Below the pieces are notes generated by a model. That model did no database searches, was not told where the DNA came from, and saw only the letters and a program-made list of their open reading frames with translations. The position numbers and the translations under genes are program-made. Shown piece after piece: positions 31,548-42,842 of a DNA stretch of 64,000 nucleotides. Origin of the DNA: Liopterus haemorrhoidalis (taxonomy: Eukaryota > Arthropoda > Insecta > Coleoptera > Dytiscidae); assembly GCA_963971575.1 (NCBI GenBank), contig OZ020611.1, forward strand, positions 240,088,654-240,152,653, read 5' to 3'. The first letter of the stretch is position 1. Each line of letters starts with the position of its first letter.

Positions 31548-32757
31548 CAGGGCCGGCCAGAGGGCGGTGCTAACGGTGCGACCGCACAAGGCCCCGCACT
31601 TCGGAAGGCCCCGCGCGAACCGATTTTTTTTTTTTTTATTTATAGAATGACTAAATCGGTTCTTTTCATAGTTGCAGTTTACCTTTATACAAAATGATTT
31701 GGACTTATTTATACTAAATATGTATAAACAATGCAGCCAGTACCGACATTTCTGTTTTTAAAATAATTTGTGATACTTATTTGTGGTATATATAAAATAT
31801 ATATAAAAATACGTGACCAAAAATTCGTCGCCTAGAAATACAATTTTAGAAATTTTAGAATATATTTACAAGAACAATTTACTTGAATTGTATCCCAATT
31901 TTGTAACTAATACTTGAAAGTAATACTGACAATTCCAGTAACAGTTGCATCGGCAAAGAGAACTGAAATTAATAAAAAATTATTTACGATTTTGTATAAG
32001 TCAGGAGTGATTTTCTTCATTGGCAATTTTGTCAATCGAGTCCGAGTTGGCCAGAAAACTAAATTATGACGAGATAATTAGCAATTTTGCAATTAAACAT
32101 GCCAGAAGGAATAAGTAATCATTACTGGTACGGCCTTCAAGACCCTTGAAGGCCATAGTCGTCTCAATCGTCTTCCGCCATTCCTTCCGATTTTGTGTTA
32201 TTGTCTTCCTGTTGTGTTCACCGATAGACGGAGCATCCTGTGTTACACAATCAACCCACTTAAGCTTTGGTCTACTTCAATTCTACTACCTACTGGCACA
32301 ATACGGAAATCTCTTTGTACATGGTTTATTTCATTGGCTCCAGTCCATCCTAGTTGATTTGATTAAACTTTTTTCTTCATACCGATTAAACAGTTTGAAA
32401 TTATATCCGCATCTCAATAAGGCACTTTTGCATACGGTCTAAAACATTCTATAGGTATCTGGGTCGCGTCATGATTTCAGTACTGTTTTCAGAATGAGAT
32501 TTCATAACAATAGGTTTACTATGGGCAGTGGTCGTTATGAAATAGGTATTTATAGATCTTTTTAGCTATTTATATTATTTTTTTAAATATTAATTATAAT
32601 TATTCATAAATTATTAGTGTAACTAATGTGTACAAATAATAAGTGCAATATTGCAAAATACAAATATTTTGAATGTGTTTTTTTTTTTTTTAGAAGAAGA
32701 AGAAGGCCCCTCACGAGCATCTTGCACCGAGTCCCGCTTTTTCTCCGGCCGGCCCTG
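31548..32757. mobile_element. hAT element, 1210 bp, non-autonomous
   Basis: Termini CAGGGCCGGC at both ends lie between perfect 8-bp duplications TCGGCACA (31540-31547 and 32758-32765). It is inserted into a Tc1 pseudogene. No hAT transposase is recognisable. The centre instead holds a LINE fragment (32100-32290). Confidence 0.92.
32100..32290 (-). pseudogene. LINE ORF2 C-terminal fragment inside a hAT element
   Basis: The minus strand reads KWVDCVTQDAPSIGEHN, then QNRKEWRKTIETTMAFKGLE. The pattern W.D.V..D......N...A..R.EWR is the usual end of RTE- and Jockey-like LINE polyproteins. It is either an insertion into, or a capture by, the enclosing hAT element. Confidence 0.55.
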
Positions 32758-32765
32758 TCGGCACA

Positions 32766-33324
32766 TATAAAGGAACTATTGATGTGATAATGATTGGGCT
32801 ACAATTTTGTTTACTGATGAGTCCAGATTTGGAATTCATCCAGATTCTCGTCGAACAAGAGTATGGAGAAGATCTGGTAATTTGGAACGTTGGAGGTACG
32901 TCCAAGAAGTTTACAGTTACAGAGGTGATACTGTTATGGCATGGGCTGGATAATCACTGACCGGTAGAACTGATCTCGTTTTTCCAAATGTATTTTTAAC
33001 AGCACAACAATATTTGGTTAATATTCTTCAACCTATTGTACGTTCATTTCGTCGTGCTGTTGGTGATCAGTTTCATCTTGCCCAGAATAATACTCGATCA
33101 CATGTTGCGCGAATATTAACGAACGGGCTGGATAACGAAGGTATTGATGCGATACCACAGCCAGCACAGTCACCGGATCTAAATCCGATTGAACATGTGT
33201 GGGACATGCTTAAGAGAAGAATTACTCCACATATGGATAACATCCACGATAATTTTAAATTCAGAGAGCTTCTAAGAGCAGAATGGGCACAGTTACATCA
33301 AGAAGACACGTTACAGACACGTTA
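32766..33324 (+). pseudogene. Tc1 transposase (DD34E), catalytic half, with second D changed
   Basis: The frame reads NDWATILFTDESRFGIHPDS with the first D, RVWRRSG, GDTVMAWAG, a stop, then LTGRTDLVF and LTAQQYLVNIL. The second motif reads FHLAQNNTRSHVAR, where active relatives have QDNARPH, so the catalytic Asp is Asn. The third motif SPDLNPIEHVWD keeps its Glu. The in-frame stop at 32953 and the Asn would both prevent activity. The N-terminal DNA-binding region is not recognisable and the 5-prime side is split off by the hAT element. Confidence 0.85.
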
Positions 33325-33344
33325 AGACACTCAAGTTACCTCGA

Positions 33345-34315
33345 TAATGTTATTTAGTCCATGAATCGCAAATGTAGGGATGTGATCAACAAACGTGGAG
33401 GTCATACTCTCTATTAGAATTTGTTTTGGGTTTTTTTTTTTTCATTCTTTACAATTCTGTACATATAAGTGTACATCAAATTTTTTTTTGTTCAAATATT
33501 GATTATTTTTATAAATAACATTTAGCTTATTTTGTTGTTAACTATTCTATTGAGTATTTTAATTGATAGAATACAATAAACGTACAAAAGAAACATACGC
33601 TATTTATTTTCTTATATTTTTTTATATCCCTAAACTTTTCGGATGTGTGTATTTGATGATAGCAACGCTATGCAAAATCGAGGTGAAGAACCACTTGTCT
33701 ACTACAGCTTCTTCTATGACAAATAAAAAATTCAGTGACTAATAATCTCTAAGAAGAGAGAATCATATACTACAAAGAAGACAGAGAGTAAATTATTATA
33801 ATGATTATTTTATAAATATTTTAACTGGAATCCGTCGAACATTCGTCCTTCTGTATTTAGAGTTCCAAGTGCAAGGTAACTAGAATCACCGAGTGAACAA
33901 ACAGTAAGCTCATTCATGTGAGATGTGATGTATGTAGATGTAGTTTTATTTTGGTCCGTTCTATTGGCGGCTGGCAGTTGGTAGCCCTGTCTTATTGATT
34001 GATGTGGAATGTGCCAACATCTCTACATTCATTCCCAAACAACACTCCTAAATATATCCATCAACATCAACAGATTCACGAATATTTAACACAACCACAT
34101 TCTTCACAACTTGCATATGCACTTCAAAGTTAAACCTAAAATAATTATTTAACTTGTATGAACCAGTTTTCTACCGATTTTCCAAGCAACATGATGTCAG
34201 CTTTATTTGTCAGTTTACATACGAGCGAAACTCATTTTTTTCTTTTTTTTTTTTGCTTGGCTCCTCCTAATTTACTATTGAATTAAACTAATATGCTTCT
34301 AAATATGGCAGATTA
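33345..34315. other. no identified content
   Basis: Gene-free sequence. A possible Tc1 3-prime end lies near 33350-33420, but its inverted repeat could not be paired. Confidence 0.45.
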
Positions 34316-34437
34316 AGGCCCGATATTTCCACCTTACTGTTATCTATAAGAATAACTATCAATGGGATAATATTATCCTCTTGATAGTCACAAGGATAAA
34401 TTTCTCTCTGTATTTCCAACTCTAGTTATTCCGTTGA

Positions 34438-34625
34438 TATTATCTGTTTCATTTTGTAATACGGAACTAACAGGAAAAGTTCATTTTTTATGTTGTATAT
34501 TGACAATAAATTTATAATATTATCATAGTATTGGTTCACACGGATACGCCAAAGTCTGTTTACACCACAACAGTCACCAAAGTAACCAGATCTAGTTTCG
34601 TATTACAAATTGAGACAGATTATAG
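34438..34625. mobile_element. MITE X, uninterrupted copy, 188 bp
   Basis: Inverted repeats of about 32 bp begin TATTATCTGTTTCATTTTG and, inverted, TATAATCTGTCTCAATTTG. The middle has TTGGTTCACACGGATACGCC. It is near-identical to the MITE sequence split by HINE copies at 55.6 and 57.5 kb, so it serves as their empty-site reference. Confidence 0.8.
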
Positions 34626-34755
34626 CTATTCTGATTGATAATAATATTTTCGAATGGTTTTTTTTATGTTGGTATTAGTAGCGTTATGTTAAACAAAGAA
34701 GACATATAGGCGACTCGCACGAATAAAAGAGAGATAGATACAATTGTCAAAATAA

Positions 34756-34986
34756 ATGACAACTGTCAATATTTTGTACAGCAAAATGTGCGATAAACGC
34801 GCAAGAAGCGCAAATTTCAATTTTTCCGAAACAAGGCAACTTGTAAATCGTGTGTTAAAATGTAAAAATGTTATAGCAAATAAAGCTACTAACGCTGTAA
34901 ATCTAAAAGATAAACAAAGAGCCTGGGAAAAAATTGTATTACGTTTAATGCATCCTGCATACAGAATAGAAATGCAAAAACACTGA
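34756..34986 (+). pseudogene. Harbinger Myb/SANT-like protein, N-terminal fragment
   Basis: The frame reads KRARSANFNFSETRQLVNRV, then KCKNVIANKATNAVNLKDKQ and RAWEKIVLRL. This is the first half of the Myb/SANT-like DNA-binding domain carried by Harbinger-associated proteins (compare the W-K-K-K-x-A-W-x-x-I pattern). The expected Trp before K-D-K-Q is Leu. The frame ends in unrelated residues before a stop at 34986. In intact elements this protein binds the ends and helps bring the nuclease into the nucleus. Confidence 0.65.
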
Positions 34987-35003
34987 AAATTAAATACGAC
35001 CGT

Positions 35004-35201
35004 TTATTTATTTTTATTTTTTAATTGGTGGAGTAGGAGGATATTAAATGCATTTTTCGCTAAGCAAAATCGATTAATAAATTCTTTCTCATCCCAATGG
35101 TTCATATGATTTGGTCTAACACGAACTATGTATGGACGTTCTAAATACTCTACAATTTCTTCATCATCGTCTGCTTGCAAATCTTCTAAATCAGCATCCA
35201 T
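35004..35201 (-). pseudogene. Harbinger nuclease (HARBI1-like), N-terminal fragment
   Basis: The minus-strand frame starts MDADLEDLQADDDEEIVEYL and continues RPYIVRVRPNHMNHWDEKEF and NRFCLAKNAFNILL. An acidic start, an RPY.VR.RPNH motif and an F.NRF.L.K block open the PIF/Harbinger nuclease family. All catalytic DDE positions lie downstream and are deleted. The frame stops near the internal deletion junction shared with the Myb-like gene. Confidence 0.7.
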
Positions 35202-35233
35202 GATTTCTTTCTTTAAAAATAAATGAAAATTAC

Positions 35234-35639
35234 AGTCTGTTTCAAACGGTTAGGCGGAACTAAATGGGAATTTCGTTCTTTTAGGTTGTCACGAAAAGGG
35301 GCCTTGCTTGGGTTATTTAATTTTTCACGTTGGAATGTCAAAATTTTAAATTCCAACAATGAAACCATGGAAACGAATGACATATGTCAAACTTAAATTA
35401 ATTTTCTTACATATTTTAATGACAAAAAAATAAATAAATGGGATATTTGTATTAAGAATGACACAAAAAATCAAAATATAAAGAAAATGACATTTTAAAA
35501 TGATATTAACCTTAACCAAAAAATGTTTGTTGCAAGTATGATTTACAATGCTTAAACAAAACGGCTGAAAAGCATGATTTAAACGATGAAAGTAACTAGA
35601 TTGCAAAATCTAGTTCCGCCTAACCGTTTGGAACAGACT
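35234..35639. mobile_element. MITE with AGTCTGTTTCAAACGG ends
   Basis: The inverted repeats AGTCTGTTTCAAACGGTTAG and AGTCTGTTCCAAACGGTTAG, each continuing GCGGAACTA, bound about 406 bp. The target duplication is unclear because the flanks are AT-rich. No coding capacity. Confidence 0.75.
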
Positions 35640-35685
35640 TTATCTAAAAACTATCCACAATATTTTTTTATTTCAGTATAAATTA

Positions 35686-36358
35686 TACAATGTTCCATTA
35701 CTCGACGAAAGTAACCGCGGTTGAAGTTTCCCGTTCCGAAAGTGTACGACATTAACCTTTTCAGGAAAATTGTTAGGTTTCGGAACGCGGTTACTGAAAA
35801 TTTTGGTTACTTTTTTGTAACTAAACTAAAAAAACCGTAGAAATATCGCGGTTAGTGTGGTTATTTCCTCCCACTACAAACTTCAGATCTAATGTAAACT
35901 ACAAAAGGCGGGAATTTCAAAACAATTACAATAAGGCGAGAGTTAAGTGGAGGGAATTAATCGTTTCTTTGTAGTGCAAGTAGTAAATTATAATATTATT
36001 TTACTATGGTCTATAATTAAAACAATAAGAATGAGTGTAAGTACCTGATTTTTAGTAATACTGATCGATGTCGTGAAAAATAATATCAGGAAAAATCATA
36101 TATGTTCTTACATAATGTGCCATTGTAAACAAGTACTAATAAAACAAATATTTTTATTAATAATTTTGTAAGAGAATATCTATAACCTATAACGTCCATA
36201 AAATGACAGTTCAGTTGTCTGTTTTATCAACTGTGAGGTGTGACTACCGTTCCGAAACTAGAACGCGTTTTCAGATAACCACTGGGTAACCATAACTTAC
36301 CACGACTACACCGTAACCGCGACCGCGGTAGATAGGTGTGCAGTTACGGAACATTGTA
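35686..36358. mobile_element. PIF/Harbinger-type MITE, 673 bp
   Basis: Inverted repeats TACAATGTTCCATTACT and TACAATGTTCCGTAACT are flanked by TTA at 35683-35685 and 36359-36361. The interior is enriched in GGTTAC/GTAACC and ACCGCG motifs in both orientations. Confidence 0.85.
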
Positions 36359-36758
36359 TTAGTAGATAACTAAAGTAATTTGAATTTATTTTGATATAGT
36401 TAATTACACAATAAAATAGTACAAATAATGGAAACAGGTATATGTAATATGTATATAAAGTGTAGGTATGTACATAGTACCTGTAATATTATATATTTTA
36501 CGTATATATGCTTATATTATGTACATATGTACATTTATCAATAAAATATTTTTTGACACCTATCTGTCAAAATCTGTCATTTTTATCCAATGGATAATAT
36601 TTATCAGTACCTACACGTTGTGAATAACTTATCCTATAGATAAATTAGTTACTCTATAGATAAATAATTGGAAATACGCAAAAAATCGTTTATTCCCTTG
36701 ATAACAACTTATCCCATTGATAGTCAATTTTATCTATGGTTCGAAATACCGGGCCTTA

Positions 36759-37859
36759 CGGATAAAATCTGCAAACAAATTAATTGTTACGACAGCATGA
36801 CCTAATGGGAGCAGGAGCAAAGCAATCAATTAACACTAAAGTCTTACGTTTTCATTTCCAAGTGTTACCTAAATTAATTAAGAACACAATTATGAGAACA
36901 AGACGTTAAACACTTAAGAGCAGACATCTAACTGTCAGACGTAACATCTCGTAATTTCGTTGTCCCAGCAAGGCAACGTCTTAATAACATAGAACATATT
37001 TTGTTCCTATTTGTATGAGAAGCCATTTTATCATTTACTATGAGTTGTTCTGTAAACCAGTTTAAGGAAAAACTGTTATGAAATATCGGATTATAAAACA
37101 TGTTAAATTTTAACTAATAGACATTTCATTTTGCCAGCCTTGGTAAAAACTTTTTGTCATGATATATTTATTTTTACGGACATATGAACTGGTGATGAAA
37201 TCTGTTTTCTAAAAAAGTCTTCAAAGAAAAGTTTAGTTATCAAAGAAAGATCAGAGGAAATCTGTATCTTTGTGTAGTTTTACTTTACTTGTTCTTTTCC
37301 TCGTAGACTTAATAAGATTTCCTTACTCCTTTGTTTAGGTTAAATATTGTATTTAGGACAAAAAGTTAAATACTTTTATAATGAATTAATAATAAAGTAT
37401 ATAAATATTAGTTGTAGAGGTTTCATATCCCACACAAAATTTAAAAAAATATATTTATTTTTTCATTAAATACATATATGTTCTATCAACAATAAAGGCA
37501 GTATTTAAATATAAAAATCTTCCAATTTTTATTTTCCCGAAACTTTAAGTGTAACTATCGTATACGAAAGTAAAAATACTAGACCTTCGTGGCAGAGTTC
37601 TAACGCAGTGCTTGGAATTCTAACACCTGTTACACCTGTCTGAACTCTGTCGAAGTAATTCCTTGTTATCTCTGCAATTTTGGCACACAGCCAAATTGTT
37701 TTAGACATTACGTCAGGCGTAATCATCCATGAAGAATTTAATTTCATTCAAGTCAATAAATTACTTTGACGTACATAAGGTTGTGTTAAAAGGGTTTAGA
37801 TATTCATTCAGTAGCCTTAGTCTATAATAATCATAGAATAACAGACTAATTATTGCTGA
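36759..37859. other. no identified content
   Basis: Gene-free AT-rich sequence. The frame at 37529-37747 (minus) has no family resemblance I can see. Confidence 0.45.
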
Positions 37860-38680
37860 TCACATGACTGAGGACACATAGGACATTTTTTTCACGTATT
37901 CACGGTTGAACTTAATATGATACACTGCATGTCTCTTAAATTTGGGCTGGAATACGATGTACTCGGTTTTGTTGACTTTGTACATCATACCATGTTCCAT
38001 AGCGTAAGACTCACAAATACCCAATAGTTTTCTCAAACCGGATACTGATGGAGCAAGAACTGCCACGTCGTCTGCGTAGCTGATATAGTTTATAAATGTA
38101 TATCCAACAACACAGCCGCGTCGGCTTTCCTTGTTAGTACGCGTTCCTTGTTCAACAGTGTACTAAGATCATCTATACGTTGAACAAGAGTGGCGATAGG
38201 ATTCCACCTTGCCTTACTCTAGCCTCTGCGTAGTACTGGACTTCACCGACCCCCAGCGCACTCTTTTTTGTTCGTTGCCAAACCATTCAACTGGTACTTG
38301 ATAATTCGAGGATTGACATCTCTTCTGTTCAGTATATTTAACAGCCTGCCACGATTTACTCTCTCAAAAGCACGGCTAAGGTCGGGCAAGCTTAAGGGTG
38401 GCTCTTTCTTCATTTACTGAGTTCTGGTTGACTTCAGAATGAATATTGCCATAACAGTACCATGTGTCCTATTCAAACCATACTGACTATCAGCACAGTT
38501 TAAACTATGAGCACATGCTGAGATTAATATTTGTTCAAGGACTTTTGTGGCGACATCCACAGGACGGTAATTCACACTTGATGTCACTGTGTCCCTTTTA
38601 CCCTTCAGAACTGGAACAACATCTCACTCGATAAGTATCAGCGGTAGATGACGATGGACTATCATGAATGTGAAGCAAAC
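37860..38680 (-). pseudogene. LINE reverse transcriptase, palm region, with stops and frameshifts
   Basis: From the right, minus-strand frames read VPVLKGKRDTVTSSVNYRPV (motif 1-2 region), QYGLNRTHGT, LPDLSRAFERVNRGRLL (motif A, D.SRAFD-like), then after frame changes FINYISYADDVAVLAPSVSG (motif C, YADD with both aspartates) and GMMYKVNKTEYIVFQPK (thumb). It covers most of the palm of a non-LTR retrotransposon enzyme. In motif A the second acidic position of AFD is Glu. At least three frame breaks are present and no flanking tail was recognised. Confidence 0.8.
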
Positions 38681-38958
38681 CGCGAGTAAGATATCGCTGG
38701 CTGAGTTCTATTCTATTCTATGTCCACTTTTTCTACATATGAGTTATTGACATCAGTTATGACAAATTTATTAAAATTTGACATAACAGATAACTGATAC
38801 AAATCTCAAAACTATATTTTATTTTTGTGTTTTTAGTTAATTTAATATATTTTATAAGTAATTGGGAATTTATTTATGCAATAAAAAATATAAATTACTA
38901 ATAATTATTAACAAAAGTTTAATTTTTTATTAGGACGTAGAATAAAAGGAAAATATAC

Positions 38959-41900
38959 TATAGGGTCATTCCATCTCAAATCACCAAAAAGACACCTATG
39001 GCTCCCACTCGACCCTCTCCAAATGCCATGAAATTTTGTAGTAAGATAGCACTAGACCCCAAATGACACTTTGCAAAATATTAGAGCTCAATCTGCTTTG
39101 GTTCTTAAATAACAGGTCCATATTCAATGGGCTCTCGTCCCGTTCATGCGTAAATACCGCAAAACATACCAACTTTGATCCTTTGTTAAATCACTTCTAT
39201 TGCCTGTAGGAGTGTGAAATTTGACATACCAGGACAACTTTTGGTGTAGAATAACGTAGTGTAATCAAAAAAGCAGTATGGGTAGCCATTCAGCTACCAA
39301 TCCATGCTAAAATCACTGCCAAATTTTGTCGCGAGAAATTTGGACCCCAATTTAGAGACCACTTACTCGTCAGCAAAAGGTCTAAACTCCATGATCTTTT
39401 GCAACGATGTATAACAAGCACAATATTATGCAGTGATGCAATAGCAACTCTGTTGTATCCATATGTCCAGAGGTAGCCCACTAGAAAGTTGGCAAAAAAA
39501 ATTTTTTGTGCAAAACTAGCCAACTTTCAAGGCAAAATATCTCAATATGCGTCATTCTCAATTTGGTTTTGAATGACACCATTGGATAGAGCAGATTTTT
39601 CTGTACAATAGTAACTTTTATTTAGATTGGGATCTGAATTCCTAGTTCAGCCACAGGACTCTGAAAATGACACTTTTATATGCGAGATGTACTTATATTG
39701 TAGGCTATTGCAGGCTGTCAAATTCAGAGCATGGCAATTTGCAGAAGGCAAATTTATCCATTATTAGTGTAATCCTTGCTTTGGTCCATGGTGGCTGAGC
39801 CACTACCAATGGGAGTGAGTATAGGTTGTCAAGTGACATTCAGAAGAACCACGCCATGGCTAGCAATAGCACATGGCAATAAACTAGTGCTGTCAGAAAT
39901 CGATCTTGACGGAACCGGAACCGGTTCAAAAAAAAAACGGTTTCGGGTTTACCCGGTTTCGTTATTTAGGTTGGGATCTGAATCCCTAGTTCAGCCAGAG
40001 GACTCTGAAAATGACATACCTTGGTGCGATATCGAAACAATCAAATTATGATTCTCCATATCTTCTTTGTGCACTGATCATGATTGCCAGCAAATTGATA
40101 TCCAAACTGATTGGAAAAATTTTAAGCTTTATTGGGTAGAACATTTTTGGATGGGATTCAGAATTATTATTTAAAAATCAGTGCTATTTTAGGTTCCTGT
40201 TCTATATTTATCTTTACATCTTTGTAGTATCGTGTCAGCAGGTCAAACGTTGCTGTTTACTTATTTGTGTATTTACTTGCAATAAATACACAAATAAATA
40301 AAAAGCAATATTAATATTAATGTATTACAGGTCTCACTTGAAATTACTGTATTCAGTTAGTTAAATAATTTGATTTGAATTCGATTACGGATACGTCATG
40401 GATCAGGATTCCATTAGTTTATTGTAGTGCTGGGAACCGAAATCGGTTTTTCGGGTACCCGGTTCCGGTTTTCGGGTAAAACCGGGTTCGTAATTTTCGC
40501 GTTACCCGGATACCCGATTCCGATTACCCGGTTCCGATTACCTGGTTCGAAATACTCTGTTCCGGATACCTGGTTCCGGATACCCGGTTCCGATTACCGG
40601 GTTCCGATTACCCGGTTCCAAATACCTGGTTCCAAATTCCCGGTTTCGGATACCCGGTATCAAATACCCGGTTTCTAATACCCGGTTCTAGATACGCGAT
40701 TCCGAGTTCCTAGATTGGATACTCGGTTCTGGGTTCGGGAAAATACCCCAGGAATTCGAATGAATACAAATTCCCGATGTTGATTTAAGTAAAATGTAAA
40801 CATAAATATATTAAAATTAATGCTGGGAATCGAAACCATAAAATAAAGTCAGACAGAAAATAGTGCGAACTTCCTAAATTCTTAGCCATAGTCATAGGCG
40901 AGATAATTTTAGTGCTGGGAAACGAAACCGGTTTTTCGGGTACCCGGTTTCGGTTTTCGGGTAAAACCGGGTTTGTAATTTTCGCGTTACCCGGATACCC
41001 AGTTCCGATTACCCGGTTCCGATTACCCGGTTCCGATTACCCGGTTCCGAAACCGGGTAAACCCGAAACCGTTTTTTTTTTTGAACCGGTTCCGGTTCCG
41101 TCAAGATCGATTTCTGACAGCACTAGTTTATTGCCATGTGCTATTGCTAGCCATGGCGTGGTTCTTCTGAATGTCACTTGACAACCTATACTCACTCCCA
41201 TTGGTAGTGGCTCAGCCACCATGGACCAAGGAAAGGATTACAGTAATAATGGTTAAATTTGCCTTCTGCAAATTGCCATGCTCTGAATTTGACAGCCTGC
41301 AATAGCCTACAATATAAGTACACCTCGCATATAAAAGTGTCATTTTCAGAGTCCTGTGGCTGAACTAGGAATTCAGATCCCAATCTAAATAAAAGTTACT
41401 ATTGTACAGAAAAATCTGCTCTATCCAATGGTGTTATTCAAAACCAAATTGGGAATGACGCATATTGCAATATTTTGCCTTGAAAGTTGGCTAGTTTTGC
41501 AAAAAAAATGTTTTTGGCCAACTTTCAAGTGGACCATCTCTGGACATATAAATACAACAGAGTTGTTATTGCAGCACTGCATAGTATTGTGCTTGTTATA
41601 CATCGTTGCAAAAAATCATGGCGTTTAGACCTTTTGGTAATGAGTAACTGGTCTCCAAATTGGGGTCCAAATTTCTCGCGACACAATTTGGCAGTGATTT
41701 TAGCATGGATTGGTAGCTGAATGGCTACCCAAACTACTTTTTTGATTACACTACTGTATTCCGCACCAAAAGTTGTCCAGGTATGCCAAATTTCACACCT
41801 CTCTGGGCACTAGACGTGATTTTATAAAGGATCAAAGTTGGCTCTTTTTACGATATGTACGCATTAACGAGATGAGAGCCCATTGAACATGGACCTATTA

Positions 41901-42041
41901 TTTAAGAACCAAAGCAGATTGAGCTCTAATATTTTGCACAATTTCATTTGGGGCCTAGGGCTACTTTATTACAAAATTTCATTAGATTTAGAAAGGGTCG
42001 AGTGGGAGACCTTTGGTGAATTCACATGGAATGACCCTATA
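38959..42041. mobile_element. 3.1-kb foldback element with ~950-bp arms
   Basis: The arms 38959-39965 and 41060-42041 are long reverse complements beginning TATAGGGTCATTCCAT. Shared landmarks in inverted order include GGTAGCCATTCAGCTACC, CACCATTGGATAGAGCAG and CCACTACCAATGGGAGTGAG. The centre holds GGTTCC-rich hAT-like MITE sequence and an internal duplicate of arm sequence near 39965-40020. No transposase is encoded. TA at the outer edges could be a target duplication but is ambiguous. Confidence 0.8.
40425..41127. repeat. GGTTCC/ACCCGG-rich hAT-like MITE copies
   Basis: Two direct copies start AGTGCTGGGAA (40427 and 40911), each followed by a run of about 14-bp units such as TACCCGGTTCCGAT. 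The second ends CTGACAGCACTA at 41127, giving AGTGCTG...CAGCACT ends typical of some hAT MITEs. A truncated relative lies in the left arm at 39882-39961. Confidence 0.65.
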
Positions 42042-42152
42042 ACGAAATGCAGATATTTTATTCTATGTCCGAAACTACACCTCTATCATAAATAATAATA
42101 ATATAATAATAATGTCTCTTTATTTAACATATTACACAGCTATAAATTGGTA

Positions 42153-42530
42153 TACTAGCGTCGCGAATCAACGCAGTTACGTCACACGACGTAACAAACA
42201 ATTACATTGTTCCAGACAATTGAGAAGTGACATTACCGTTGGCGGCGCTGTAATTCATGGCAAAATGGCTGAATTGTCTAGTATTCAGCTGTGAATATGC
42301 TAACAGGGAACAGGTTAATTTAAGCACAGTACATTTTTAATTTATGATAATGTATCTTTGGACGTTCTAACAAAAAATCAACACCAGAACATTTGTAATA
42401 ATTTCAAACAGTACTACAGTCGCGTAGTACAATATTTGACCACCAGACTGCGTATCCGAGCGTGTCAGTTCTCAATACAGTCGTTTGTTACGTCGTGTGA
42501 CGTAAGTGCATTGATTCGCCGACGCTAGTA
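42153..42530. mobile_element. TA-flanked MITE containing a second MITE
   Basis: Inverted repeats of about 46 bp start TACTAGCGTCG and include TTACGTCACACGACGTAAC. TA flanks both ends. Within it, 42218-42477 has AATTGAGAAGTGACA ends and is closely related to the MITE at 24.03 kb, which lacks the outer repeats, so the inner piece inserted into the outer one. Confidence 0.75.
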
Positions 42531-42770
42531 TACATTTATAAAGTAGATGCAGCAAGAGATTAAACCCCAAATAGAAAAAGCACAAATATAAACATAAATA
42601 TTAATTTAATAAATAATAGCTGTAAAGCAAAAACAATTTAGTAGATATACCACTTATTACTATGCTGAGGAAACACCACATATACCACAAAGGTATGTGC
42701 GTGGTATCAATGTATATGGATTTTAAGTAGTGAACGATCGTATGTATATGTTATATATTAGTTATTTTAA

Positions 42771-42774
<4 letters not shown>

Positions 42775-42825
<51 letters not shown>
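42775..42825. repeat. (TA)n microsatellite
   Basis: About 25 consecutive TA dinucleotides lie 17 bp before the DD41D copy, a TA-targeting element. Confidence 0.95.
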
Positions 42826-42827
<2 letters not shown>

Positions 42828-42842
42828 GCTTAAGTAAAAATA

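Larger units (their letters stand above)
34316..36755. mobile_element. PIF/Harbinger element, internally deleted, hosting three MITEs
   Basis: The ends GGCCCGATATTTCC and, inverted, GGCCCGGTATTTCG are bordered by TTA on both sides (34313-34315 and 36756-36758). Subterminal motifs ACTATCAATGGGATAA and TATCTATA recur in inverted orientation. Inside are an N-terminal Myb/SANT-like fragment on plus and an N-terminal HARBI1-type fragment on minus, converging with only 17 bp between them. The C-terminal halves of both genes are gone, as expected from one internal deletion. MITEs lie at 34438-34625, 35234-35639 and 35686-36358. Confidence 0.75.

Noticed and set aside
37529..37747. Small gene MKLNSSWMITPDV...
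   Set aside because: No family resemblance, no context, and a frame of this length is expected by chance.
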